DNA of 64,000 nucleotides, from assembly GCF_032884065.1 (NCBI RefSeq), contig NC_088866.1, positions 52,956,068 to 53,020,067 of the forward strand, given 5' to 3'. A program made the translations under genes and the position numbers. The notes below the pieces were generated by a model. That model did no database searches. It was not told where the DNA came from and saw only the letters and a program-made list of their open reading frames with translations. Below, piece after piece: positions 37,386-48,139 of the stretch. This stretch comes from Artemia franciscana (lineage: Eukaryota; Arthropoda; Branchiopoda; Anostraca; Artemiidae). Position 1 is the first letter of the stretch; each line of letters starts with the position of its first letter.

Positions 37386-37861
37386 CAATACTGAACAAAA
37401 TACAATTTTTTATAAAACTATATCTTCATATACAAGATGATATATACGACAATGTCTGAAAATAGTATTTAAGTGTGACTTTCAGACACATATAAAAGTT
37501 TCTTTTTCTTATACCTTCCTTATTTTAAATTCAAAACATAATCTACCTTCTGGATAGGCCACCAAAAGACAGTTTCAGGGAAAAATCAACATTTTGGAAT
37601 TAAATTTCCAAGTTACTAAGCTTTAAAAAGTTCGAAAAAAAAGTCCTTGAAAAACAACTTAAGAGCGCATAGAAACAGAGATTTTACATGCATCAAATAT
37701 AGAGACTTGGGATATTTTTAGGATAATGAATCAGGTGAAGATTAACTTTTTGGACTTTCTTTTTTTAATGTTCTTTTTACTGGCTTAATTTTCGTTTACA
37801 GAGAAATGCAGGTGAACCAAAAGAGGAAAAAGAATCAAATAAACACAAACATAACACACAC
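37386..37861. other. Ku70 intron next to the vWA exon
   Basis: AT-rich sequence with no repeat or exon recognised. The donor of the Ku70 exon (gtgtgtgt on the minus strand) begins at 37861. Confidence 0.4.
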
Positions 37862-38033
37862 CTTATAAAATGGAAGAAAATCGAACTGTTGGGACAGTCC
37901 AACAACTTCAATACGAGTTCCTGCATCCATAAGGTCACTTGCCCGTAGCTCAGCCTGCTTCCTCTCCTCCCGAGTCATTTGTGGCTCGCTATCTGCAGTG
38001 AAGAGCAACACAGTCGAGTTAACGTTCTTACCA
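37862..38033 (-). CDS. XRCC6: Ku70 (XRCC6), vWA-domain exon
   Basis: The minus-strand exon lies between an acceptor ending ttcggttttag and the donor AAG|gtgtgtgt. It is 172 bases, one leading base plus 57 codons. It encodes GKNVNSTVLLFTADSEP then ...AELRASDLMDAGTRIEVVGL then SQQFDFLPFYK. Ku70 proteins have 'k.i.LfT..d.P' (end of a vWA strand), '..a.DL.d.Gi.ld...L' and 'FD.s.FYrdi' in the same order and spacing. The N-terminal vWA-like domain mediates contacts outside the DNA-encircling core. The preceding exon, expected to the right, was not found and may be beyond the window or lost among the repeats. Confidence 0.78.
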
Positions 38034-39184
38034 CTAAAACCGAATTTTTAATAAATCAAATATTATATATATAAGACAAAAGTACCAATGTCCTAATGTA
38101 AAAAAAAGCAAAAAAAAAAAGACAACACAAGCAATCCGATGTCGATTTATAAAATTATTTTACAGATATATACCGTAGCTATAATGAATTTGCTTTAAAC
38201 CGCAAAAAACATTAATTTTTTTTCTCCCTCATCCAATTTAGGTCTTGTCTGTAACTTAAAACCAAGATTTTCTTCTTTTTTTATTATGTAGTTCATAGAG
38301 TAGCATCACATTTTCGTCAGTGTTGCCCGTCGAACGTGAGAATACATATGGGAAGCTAATTAGTAAAAATTGGCAAAACTTTACTTCCGCAATAATTCAA
38401 ACATTGATAATTATGTAGATTTGCAAAGACCTTGCAAATTATACACCTTGAAAAGAGAGTGACACCTACTTAAGCAGTTTGGTGCCACATGATCTTAGAA
38501 TGTTTTTTAGCTGGTTTTTCCACCCACGTTTCTTTTTTTTAAGATTGCCATCGCCTATTAGCAAAAAGTGTATAACTGCATTTTGAGGTCTTTTTATTTG
38601 GAAATTACAGGTCAATTTTTTTTTTTTTTTTTTTTAATATACTTGTACAAGTTTCCACTTGAACGATTTAAACAGTCACAAGTAATTTCTTATGTTCCTG
38701 CTACTTCGAACATTAAAAAGGATTAATTTTTGACATTAATAATGTCTTAATGAAAGTCAAAATAGAAAATTGAAAGTTCAAAAGCTGAATCTATCTCCCT
38801 TATCTGTGTTCTAGCTTTACAGTAGAACACGCCAAAACTCAATTCGCAGTTTTTATATGATATCTGGCAACAGCATCTTTAAATGATATCTGACAACAGC
38901 GACATACACAATGTAGTGAGATGGCAAAATTTAATAAAAAAAACTTGCAAAACACCATATTTATACAGCTTTCAATTCCTCCTATTATTTTCTCTTAATA
39001 CCTAGCAATGATTTCTTTCTAACTAGGATTGGACATTACCATCTTATAACAATCTTTTCGGTAAATTTAGTCATAATGTAAGAGAATATTTTGGAGGAAT
39101 AAATATTTTTGTTATACAGAGTAACTCTGCCCAGTTTACTTATGTTTACCTCTCTTATGGTCGTTAGCAAAAGATTATTTCACA
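38034..39184. other. Sequence upstream of the Ku70 exon, nothing recognised
   Basis: AT-rich, with a t-run (38616-38635) and a local duplication (tatctggcaacagc / tatctgacaacagc at 38860-38900). I could not find the upstream Ku70 exon here. Confidence 0.4.
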
Positions 39185-39520
39185 TTAGCACCCCCTAAAA
39201 GATAGAATGGCCAATTTATAATGAAAGAAGGATAAAAGGAAGAAGAATAAATCCACATAAAAACCAACTAAGAAACAGAATGGCCAATTTTATAATGGGA
39301 GAAGGATAAAAGAAAGAAGGATAAACTCACATAGACACCACCCAAGATACAGAATGGCCAATTTTATAATAGAAGAAGGATAAAAGGAAGAAGGATAAAT
39401 CCACATAAACACCACCTAAGAGACAGAATGGCTAATTTTATAATAGGAGAAGGATAAAAGGAAGAAGGATAAATTCACATAAACACCACCTAAATACAGA
39501 ATGGCAAATTTGTTAAAATA
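39185..39520 (+). repeat. Tandem repeat, unit about 74 bp, four and a half copies
   Basis: cagaatggccaattttataat followed by agaaggataaaaggaagaagg and acataaacaccacctaag recurs at about 39204, 39277, 39351, 39425 and 39498. Non-coding. Confidence 0.9.
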
Positions 39521-39574
39521 TCCGGATTTGATAGTGCGTTAAAGTTCATTAAATAAAAATTCACAGTCTATGAT

Positions 39575-40436
39575 ATGAATTATCCAACCCTCTCAGATTA
39601 CAGTTCTAGGAAACCCATTGAAAAACAAGCTACTATCGTTATTTCGAAAATTCCGATTAATTTGTACAAGCCAATTAATCGTATGGGTGCAATTACCAAA
39701 ATCCGCGGTCATGAAGCTATTCATAGTGTCAAAGCCTTGGGCGATAAAATTTTCGTTCAGATTGATACTACTGCAGCAAAATATTTTTTGTGACGCTACT
39801 TCTTACTAGCTGTGACGTCAGACTTAAAGTCTGTTTGACGTTCTTGATTTTAGAGGTTGATCAGGTAGAATGTCACGGTGCTCAGATTTAGAAAGTAAGA
39901 ACTTTCCAAAACTCATTATTAGAGTTTCGTACCGGTTTTGGAGTGACGGCAGTCCTAGCACTTCCAGAGCCTTTTCGTAGGGGATCTCACAGCCAGACTT
40001 AAAGAATACAAATTGTTTGGAATTGTGAAAGGCGTATATAAAGCTTGTGCAGCGGAGCTGTTTATTGGTCGCGATGGTATTGTTGATGCAAATAGGATTG
40101 ACAACTCAACCTCAGTGAAAGTGTCTTTCCAAGATGCTATTGCGCTCTCTAATGCTCTCCGATTGGGCTTAAAAATGGGATATGAAATATTCCAAGTTTT
40201 AAATATATATGGCCTCCTCGTCGCTCCACAAACTTCGATCACCGCATCGCCTAGCAGTAAAATGCAACCAAGCTATAAAATGTCCTAGATGTGCTGGTTC
40301 CCATGTGTCTACAAAAAACACTCCCTGCCAAGACATCCCGAAGTGTGCTAACTGCGGGGATGCTCGTTTTGCTTTCTGTCTTAAGTGTCGAGTCATTCAT
40401 GATGTTCTCAAAAAGAGCCAAAAGGTAAAGAAATGA
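39575..40436 (+). pseudogene. LINE ORF1 (gag-like, zinc knuckles), frame-shifted
   Basis: Three frames carry the pieces in order. 39575-39793 encodes IVISKIPINLYKP and RMGAITKIRGHEAIHSVKAL-like sequence. About 40010-40210 encodes FGIVKGVYKACAAEL...LRLGLKMGYEIFQV. 40209-40436 encodes a cysteine-rich tail with CPRCAGSH and CANCGD...CLKC, the degenerate zinc knuckles of non-LTR ORF1 nucleic-acid-binding proteins. The cysteine-rich frame ends at 40436, overlapping the ORF2 start (ATGA). Frame shifts make it inactive. Confidence 0.65.
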
Positions 40437-42660
40437 CTGCCAATATCGACTTAACCGAATTCAACATTAATTGCAGAAAGGACAAAGATCATTCAATTAG
40501 CCAAAAATTAAACGATCTCGATGTCTTGCTTCTCCAAGAGCATCTTCTACCACAAGTCAGAATCAATTCGCTCCGTAGATGTGACGATCACATTGTTTAT
40601 TCAACAAACACTCGTAAAACCAGAGGGATAACCTCGGGTGGACTTGCTTGCCTAGTTGAACGATCCTTGCCCCCCACTCCTGTATTGTACCACTCGGCTG
40701 ATAATTTTTTGGCTATTAGAATTAGTAATGTTGCATTGGTAAATTTTTACCTTCCTCATAATCAGAATTCACTGTCTTCTCTGATGAAATTTGCTACCAT
40801 GTGCTCCTACATCCACAGTCTCATAAAAAACATTGAAAGTCATGGATACGATTGGGTTCTAATGGCGACTTCTACTGTGATTTATGCAATATGTGAAGCC
40901 ACGCTGAACTTATTTTAGAGCCTTTACCTGCTGGCTTCCGTATTGTTCCAAAAGATGCCAGACACAGGTAGATTCATATCAGCAGAACGCTGCAGAACAT
41001 TGACTATTGTGTATCCTCTGCAACAGTGATTTCTTCGGATGTACATGTGGACGAGGAATAGCGTGATTACGACCATCTCCCAATAGCCTTAAGCGTCTCC
41101 ATTTCTTTTCACAACCCCGATTGCCCGTAACTGACAGCCAGATTGATAAGAAGTGGTGTTATAAGAGTGGATGGAGGTAGACCTTCCATTATACATTTCT
41201 ACCCTTGCTGCTCTCCTGTCAAATATTCAGATCCCGTTCAGCTTGCTGTGCACTAGTGTTTATTTACCATATGCTTGCTCCCTGTTAAACACATTACCTC
41301 TAAATTGTTGCCTGTTTGAAACAAGAAGAATCTGCTGTCGTCTCTCGTGTCCGAGTTCGTTTAAAAACTCGTAGTTCCATTTGGAAAAATATCTCCGAAT
41401 TAAAAGGCATTAAGAATCGAGCGAAGTTCTGGCTTCGTATCTGGATCACCTACATTTGGTTGCCCAAATGTAGCCCATGTTTTTGATATTAAAAAGAAGA
41501 CTAAAAAAGAATTTAAGGGGTATCTGCGTAGTGTACGGTATAATGGTTTGGAATTTCCCAAAACTGATTCTCAATGGAGACAAGAAATCAATTTCTCTAA
41601 GCTGGAACCCTCTGCTTCTAGTGATTTTATTCCAGTGACTTCTTGGATTAAGCACTATTCTAGTATTTTCCCTGTCATTAACTATGCTGTGCACTCTTGT
41701 TTTTCGTATCTTGTTAGTAATTTAGTTCCCTTGAAAATGAAGCAGAAACATATAATCCCAGTCTCCTGTGAACACGTGCTTAAAAGTATTAAACAACTTA
41801 AATTGAAATCTGTTGATCATGATGGTATTGCTGTCTGCCATCGTCGAACGGAGTCGCAAGATTTAGTGTTCCACCTATAGCTGCTTTTCCAAATGTGCTT
41901 GGCATCCGCTCTGGTGCCTGACTCCTTTCTAAGCGGTGCAGTAACCTCTATGTTAAAGCGTGGAAAGGACCCTTTTATTTGTGATTCCTTTAGATCCGTA
42001 ACTGTCGTCTCCAATGTTTACAAATTTGTGACTGCGTTTTGTTACCTTTGTTACCTGTGACAGAAACAATGGATAACAGTCAAAATCACTTTGGATTCAG
42101 GCGCCACATTGGTTGCCAGCATACCCACAATGTTTTAACTTCTATCCTTTTAAAAGATCAAGCCAATGGCTCTGAGGTCTATTTTATTGCCCTGGACCAG
42201 TCTAAAGCTTTTGATATTGTTTCTCATGCTCAAGTTATATTTTCCCTTGTCAGTTCTGGAGTCAACGTTTCTGTTCGGGTTCTTCAGTTTTGGTAAATTA
42301 ATTCCCATGTTCGGTTAAAGTTTGACTCTAATTTTTATGAGAATATTCCAATCCGTTCGGGAGTGCGTCAAGGTGGTGTTCTTTCATCGTATCTTTTCAG
42401 TATTTGTATCCACAGCATGCTATCCAAAACTATTTACTCCCTTTTTAGTGATTTTGTAGATGTCTATTATATTGCATATGCGGATAATATACTTATTTTA
42501 AGCCATTTTAGATGCAAATCCTCTCCTGTTTTTCGGAATACCCTACGCTTCAGTCCCCCCCTTAGACCAACAAGGCCCCCAATTATTACTATATTCGGTA
42601 TACTTTCTGCACTTACAATATTTAGGAGGATAATGAAAAAATACTTACGCAGAATCTAAC
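40433..42660 (+). pseudogene. LINE ORF2: endonuclease and reverse transcriptase, broken
   Basis: 40433-40918 reads as the apurinic-type endonuclease domain: FNINCRKDKDHS, LDVLLLQEHLL, GGLACLVER and VNFYLPHNQ, breaking down at the 'GDFN' position (VLMATST). The RT follows in several frames. 41760-41830 gives VLKSIKQLKLKSVDHDGI, and 42070-42296 gives NHFGFRRHIGCQHTHNV and ALDQSKAFDIVSH. Then 42355-42490 gives RSGVRQGGVLSSYLFS and IAYADN, where the catalytic YADD has become YADN. The C-terminal end is missing. The block order fits a Jockey/CR1-superfamily LINE. It is dead. Confidence 0.75.
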
Positions 42661-42902
42661 AATTTACTGCATAGCCAAAATCCTTCTGCAAGCTTTAACG
42701 AAGAATTGGATAACTCTTTACTGGATACCTTTATACCTTTCAGTAGAGAATCTGCGGTAAAAAAAAAGATATAAATATATATTTATACTATCTTTAGAAA
42801 CGACCAATAGTTATTGGTCGCATGTGTTTTTTCTTGAATACGGCTCTTTATTTTTCTTTCTTTTTTTTATAGCAAACATTGGCATCCTGGGATACTCTGA
42901 TA
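42661..42902. other. Spacer between the LINE and family-1 copy E
   Basis: AT-rich; contains atatatttatac and a ctttctttttttt run. No feature recognised. Confidence 0.4.
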
Positions 42903-44408
42903 AAACAGTTCGTGGTAACGAACTGTAGTAAGGAGCGACCCGGCTCAATAGTAACCAAAACTCTAAAAAGTGGAATTTTGGTACCAATAGCTACATCAAA
43001 AGAATCGCATTTTAATGCTGATCTTAAATATATAAGTTTCATCACGTTTAGTCTTACCCATCCAAAGTTACGAGCCTGAGAAAATTTGCGTTATTTTAGA
43101 CAACAGGGGGAAACACCCCCTAAAAGTCATAGAATCTTAACGAAAATCCCACCATCAGATTCAGCGTATCAGAAAACCCTACTGTAGAAGTTTCAAGCAC
43201 TTATCTACAAAAATGTGGAATTTTATATTTTTTGCCAGAAGGCAGATGTTTTTTTTTTTTGTTTTTTTTTCCCAGGGGTGATCGTATCGAACCAGTTGTC
43301 CTAGAATGTTGCGAGAGGGCTCATTCTAACGGAAATGAAAAGTTCTAGTTCCCTTTTTAAGTGACCACAAAATTGGAGGACACCTAGGCCCCCTCCCACG
43401 CTAATTATTTTCCCAAAGTCAACGGATCAAAATTCTGAGATGGCCATTTTATTTAGCGTAGTCGAAAAACCTTATAACTATGTCTTTGGGGACGACTTAC
43501 TCCCCCACAGTCCCCGTGGGAGGGGTTACAAGTTCAAAACTTTGACCAGTGCTTACATATAGTAATAGTTATTGGGAAGTGTACAGGCGTTTTCAGGAGG
43601 ATTTTTTTGGTTGGAGGCAGGGGTTGAGAAGAGGGGGATATGCTGGGGGAACTTTCCATCGAGGAATTTCTCATGGGAGAAGAAAATTTCCATGAAGGGA
43701 GCGCAGGATTTACTAGCATTACTTAAAAAAAAACAATGAAAAAATAAATATGAAAAAGTTCTTTTTTTCAGCTGGAAGTAAGCAGCAGCATTAATACTTA
43801 AAACGAACAGAAATTATTACCCATACGAGGGGCTCACCTCCTCCTAATACCTCGCTCTTTACGCTAAAGTATTTTTAGTAATTTCAACTATTTATTCTGC
43901 GGCTTTTGTGATTCAGGGGTCATTCTTAATGAATTGGGACAAAATTTAAGCTTTAGTGTAAAGAGCGAGGTACTGACGAGGGGGCGAACCCCCTCATATA
44001 TGTAATAAAACATGAGAATACAAAAGTTCTTTACGTAAGCTAATTTATAAGTTACGTATATCTTTTACTTATAAAAAGATTCGTAAAAAATTAAAAGTTC
44101 TAGTTGCCTTTTTAATTAACCGAAAATCGGAGGGCAACTAGGCTTCCTCCCCCACTCTTTTTTTCTCAAAATCATTCGATCAAAATTATGAGAAAGCCAT
44201 TTAGCCAAAAAAAATAAGTACACAAATTTCGTTTTAATTATTCCTCTGTGGAGAGCCAAAATCTCAGAGAAAGAGTCAAACTTTAGCGTAAAGAGCGGGG
44301 CGTTGAGAAGGAAAAGCCCCTTTCATGTATGGAGTAATTTCCGTTCGTTTTAAGTTTTAATGTCGCTCCTTACTTTCATTTAAAAAACTTGTTTTTTTTT
44401 TATTTAAT
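42903..44408 (-). mobile_element. Family-1 interspersed repeat, copy E (inverted)
   Basis: It begins with aaacagttcgtggtaacgaactg, the inverse of the family's 3' hairpin, and ends with cttgtttttttttatttaat, the inverse of its 5' end. Only one arm of the 5' foldback remains (44280-44408); the other arm and loop are lost. The weaker second foldback is present at 43800-44000. Confidence 0.85.
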
Positions 44409-45006
44409 CTAAAAAATAGATAGGTCAGAACTTTGAGAAAATTCGTTAAGAGCCTTACTTTTTGAAAAAATATTTATGTGAGTGACATCATTTTTATATA
44501 CATCAGTATTGCAATGACGTTGCCACGCATTATATGAAAAAACTGAAGGTCTTCATGCATGACGAAGTTTAAATTATATCAATTTAAGAGCAACAAACCG
44601 GTAATTGCAAAAATATTTGTATATATTTTAACAAGCGACTACAACAATTCAAAAACCTTGAAAAGAAAACCAAACGTTTGAAGCTTAGTAGACAATCGGT
44701 GTTACAAATCGTACTTGATTCGATAATCAAATATCTTTGAAAATTCGAAGTATGAAGATATAACTAATTTAAAGGTAGCGCCAAAAGACGAAAAAAAAGA
44801 AAAAAACGAAAATGGAAGAAAAAGAAATTTTTGTCCCTCAACCTGAACAATTAACAAATCCATACCTGGAACATCATGTAAGACTAGACCAATAAGGGCA
44901 GCTAAAGAAAATGGCATTGGCATCGAATTCACAATGGGTGAAAATCAACAACCTGCACCACCAAATGAGACAAGACCCAATAAACAATAATAATAACAAT
45001 AATAAA

Positions 45007-45820
45007 TCTATATATGTATAAAAATAAGTTGTTTGTCTGTGTGTCTATCTACTGACGTCATGTTTGTGTGTCGACTGACGTCATGTTTGTCGACTGACGT
45101 CATTATAAGGATTGAGCTGTGTGTCGTCATGAAGTTGTTTGTCGTCTGACGTCATGTTTGTCGACTGACGAAATTACAGACCGGGACACCGGGACACAAA
45201 TGATGACCGGGACACAGGGAATATAAATGACGACCGGGACACATCATATACCAATTCAAAAACGAATGTATTCAAGCCGAAGTAGCTGAGTTTGTAAAGC
45301 GTTATGTTCCAGGTCCAAGAGGTTCCAGGTTCGAACCTTGGCTTTAGCATTAATACAAAAGAAGAAAAAAAACTAAAAAGAAAATACTAAAAAAACTAAA
45401 AAAAGGTAAAAACTAAAAACAAAAAAAGAAAAAAAAACTAAAAAAAAAAAAACTAAAAAAAAGATAAAAACTACAAAAAAACTAAAAAGAAAAAAAAACA
45501 AAAAACAAAAACTAGAAAAAACTAAAAAAACTAAAAACTGAAAAAAAAACTAAAAAAAGAAAAAAACTGAAATATAAAGGAGAAAAAGAAAACTAAAAAC
45601 CGAGACACAGGGAATATAAATGACGACCGGGACACTCAAAGAGAAATTACAGACTGGGACACTGGGATACAAATAATGACCGAGAGATATAAATGACGAC
45701 CGGGACACTCAAAGATAAATTACAGACCGGGACACCGGGACACGGTCGTCATTTGTGTCCCACAAAAAAACATACAAAAAAACAAACATGCCTACAACTT
45801 GTTTTTATATATATAGAGCT
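45007..45820 (+). mobile_element. Small inverted-repeat element within unit 1
   Basis: The ends are inverted copies: TCTATATATGTATAAAAATA then AGTTGT at the left, and, complemented, TCTATATATATAAAAACAAG then TTGT at the right. Inside are several TGACGTCA palindromes (45055-45105), repeated gaccgggacac words at both ends, a tRNA-like sequence and an (A)n-ct-rich stretch (45360-45590). No protein is encoded. Left ends of the form TCTATATATA...AAGTT are common on Helitron-type elements, but no CTRR terminus is seen, so the class is open. Confidence 0.6.
45276..45349 (+). tRNA. tRNA-like sequence, probably pseudogene or SINE head
   Basis: It has an A box (TAGCTGAGTTTGTAAAGCG), a B box (GGTTCGAACCT), a T arm CCAGG/CTTGG and an acceptor stem GCCGAAG/CTTTAGC with one mismatch and one wobble. 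The anticodon stem does not pair convincingly, so no anticodon is assigned. It is followed by an A-rich tail, as in tRNA-derived SINEs. Confidence 0.5.
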
Positions 45821-46682
45821 GCCGTGTCCGAAACCTCTATACAAGAATCTTACAATCTCTTAGCTTGAAGAACAAAGAAAATATGTTGACTGGAAAAACA
45901 AGATAAGTGACTTGAACTACGATATTCTAGTTCAAAGGTTTCTTTTTTTCCATTCTTTCTCCTCAGCTAGTAGGGGACTGGAACATCATAGATAGCCATT
46001 TTAAAGGAAATTGATGTATTTCCTTTCATTACCTTTCATAATTAAATTTTTTTAAAATTAAAATCAATTTCTTACAAAAACTGTGTTTTTTCATTAACAC
46101 TTTAGCAGCAAATGTTTTAAATATCTTCTTGCATACAAAGATAAAAATGGGAGTGGCTCCGACGCAAGGACCTTAGTAGTCAAGAAGCGTCGTTAATTCT
46201 TAAATAATAAAAATGGGATTTTTAAAATTATCAAAAGCATATAGATATAGTTGTATAAAATGAAATATCTTTTTTAGGGTTTAACAAAAATCGGATTTGT
46301 CCAATGAAACTAGAATTTTAAATAAAATAATTTTATTTCATCTCTCAGTTCAAATTTATAATTGTGTCCTAGAACCAAGCTTTTCTTTGGCTTAACTCCA
46401 AAACTGAGGATCTCTATGACGGCGTGTTTTATTTCTATAGAAAAAAAAAAATCAAAATGAATTTTATTTTCGTTCTCAGTTCAGAATCGCTAAGGTTATT
46501 ATGTAAACTGCAAAAATATTTAAGTTGTCTTAGTAATAATTATGATTTTTCAGTTCCAAATAAAAAAAATACTTTAAAATGTTAAAGTTAGCTTTGTTTT
46601 TGTTAGGTTCTTGCTATTCGACGCATGACTTTAACTCTCAAGTCATTTTATGAGAAGAATTTTATACAATCAAAAAGATATT

Positions 46683-47633
46683 ATGGCCGCAAATCAACAA
46701 AGTAAAACAACCCTTCAAATTCGCATAGCAGCATGTTCGTACAACGTAAAGAACAAAAGCAGTACAGATGTTGTATCTATGCCATTAGAAAATTGGCTCC
46801 TTGGTGACAAAGAAACAATCGATTCAAAAAAAAAGGAAGCATACAAAGATGTTGATATATATGCCGTGGGATTCCAAGAAGTAGATGATCCTACCATCGG
46901 AAGCATTATAGACGATAAAAGTCTAGGCCATATGGTTCTACAAAATTCAATTCAAAAAATCCTAACAAAGGTGGGCATCTATAAATGCTTAATCTCAGTA
47001 GAGCTACAGAAAAAGCGTCTGTACATTTTTATAAAAGAGTGTTTATTTAAATATGTTGCCAACGTTTCAGCAGACGCAATCGATGTAAGCCCTAGGACAA
47101 CACCAAGCTCTAAAGGTGCCGTATTTGTCCGATTCCTTTTGCATTCAACATCATTTGCTTTTGCGTGTAGTCATCAGACAGCTTTCGAAAATAGACTGCT
47201 TGAGAGAAATAAAAACATTATTGAAATCGCTAAAAACCTCTCTTCCCCATACGCAATAGACCTTCATTCTCATGATTACGTAATTTGGCTTGGCGATCTC
47301 AATTATCGCTTGGAAATGCCTAAAGAAACAGCAGAAAAACTAGCTGTGCATACAAACTGGCCAGAACTGTTAAAATACGATCAATTGGAGAGATCCCGTG
47401 AACCAGATGGCATTTCCCAAGATTATCAAGAAGCTAATATTACGTTTCTTAGTCAGGAGCAACGTGTCTTAGTCAGGAAACGAAAAAAGAACTTGACTTA
47501 TAATTCAATATATTATGGATCGGCTAAATTAAGAACGAGTGATCATCGGCCAGTTATATTAATTTTTGACATTGATGTCCTCCCACTTGACGAATCGAAG
47601 ATCCAGGTTGCAGCAGTAGCCACTAACTCCTAA
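46683..47633 (+). CDS. Synaptojanin-like inositol 5-phosphatase domain protein, copy 1
   Basis: An intronless frame of 316 codons. I chose the ATG at 46683 (attATGG, good context); the frame stays open to an ATG at 46650. Motifs in order: YNVKN (20-24), LENWLLGD (35-42), FQE (64-66), SKGAVFVRF (143-151), CSHQTA (162-167), LERN (173-176), SHDYVIWLGDLNYRL (196-210), YYGSAKLRTSDHRPV (277-291), DIDV (296-299). This is the order of the type II inositol-polyphosphate 5-phosphatase fold, closest in my reading to synaptojanin. Enzymes of the family remove the 5-phosphate from phosphoinositides at membranes. The domain stands alone, without Sac1 or proline-rich regions. About 20 residues and the W-x-D-R motif are missing between 255 and 270, so activity is doubtful. 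Whether it is expressed is unknown. Confidence 0.8.
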   Translation: MAANQQSKTTLQIRIAACSYNVKNKSSTDVVSMPLENWLLGDKETIDSKKKEAYKDVDIYAVGFQEVDDPTIGSIIDDKSLGHMVLQNSIQKILTKVGIYKCLISVELQKKRLYIFIKECLFKYVANVSADAIDVSPRTTPSSKGAVFVRFLLHSTSFAFACSHQTAFENRLLERNKNIIEIAKNLSSPYAIDLHSHDYVIWLGDLNYRLEMPKETAEKLAVHTNWPELLKYDQLERSREPDGISQDYQEANITFLSQEQRVLVRKRKKNLTYNSIYYGSAKLRTSDHRPVILIFDIDVLPLDESKIQVAAVATNS

Positions 47634-47639
47634 GTCAAT

Positions 47640-48130
47640 AATTAGACATCTGCTAATTGTTCAGGTGGTGGAAGAATTTTTTTTTCTTCTAACGAATTAT
47701 CATTTATAACGCTCATAAATTTCCGCTTTTTGGGTCTTGTCTCATTTGATGGTCCAGGTTGTTGATTTTGACGCATTGTCAATTCAATGCCAATGCCCAT
47801 CCCTTTAGCAGCCCTTATTGGTCTTGTCTTGCATGACGTTCAATGTTGTAGATTGTTAATTCTTCAGGTGGTGGGACAAAAACTTCTCTTTCTTCCAAGG
47901 AATTACCGTTTATAAATCTTGTAAGTATTCGTTTTTTAGGTCTTATTTGATTTGATGGTCCAGGTTGTTGATTTTCACCCGTTGTGAATACAATGTCAAT
48001 GCCATTTCCTTTAGCTGCCCTTATTGGTCTAGTTACATGATGTTCCAGGTTTTAGATCTGTTAATTGATCAGGTGGTGGGACAAAAACTTTTTCTTCCAA
48101 CACTTTATCTATTCCAGGTTCTTGATTTTC
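47640..48130 (-). repeat. Three diverged copies of a 204-bp peptide-like motif
   Basis: On the minus strand the words ENQQPGPSNETRPKKR, SLEEKKILPPPEQL and RAAKGMGIGIELTM recur in shifting frames; plus-strand anchors caggtggtgg lie at 47663, 47866 and 48070. A fourth copy lies in the opposite orientation at 44800-44990 (GIGIEFTMGENQQPAPPNET). It looks like an old repeated coding sequence now broken by frame shifts. The source protein is not recognised. The same block follows the ORF in units 2-4 (54901-55395, 59876-60370, 63082-63576). Confidence 0.6.
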
Positions 48131-48139
48131 AAAGATATT

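Noticed and set aside
44702..44932. 76-codon minus-strand frame MNSMPMPFSLAALIG (also at 56940)
   Set aside because: Antisense of the 204-bp motif plus an A-rich stretch read as Phe/Ser; the sense strand shows the better conserved peptide pattern.
45276..45349. Functional tRNA gene
   Set aside because: The anticodon stem does not pair and the acceptor stem has a mismatch; SINE head or pseudogene is more likely.
46715..46906. Minus-strand frame MLPMVGSSTSWNPTAY inside the phosphatase
   Set aside because: Antisense shadow of the phosphatase ORF, identical in each copy because the sense strand is.
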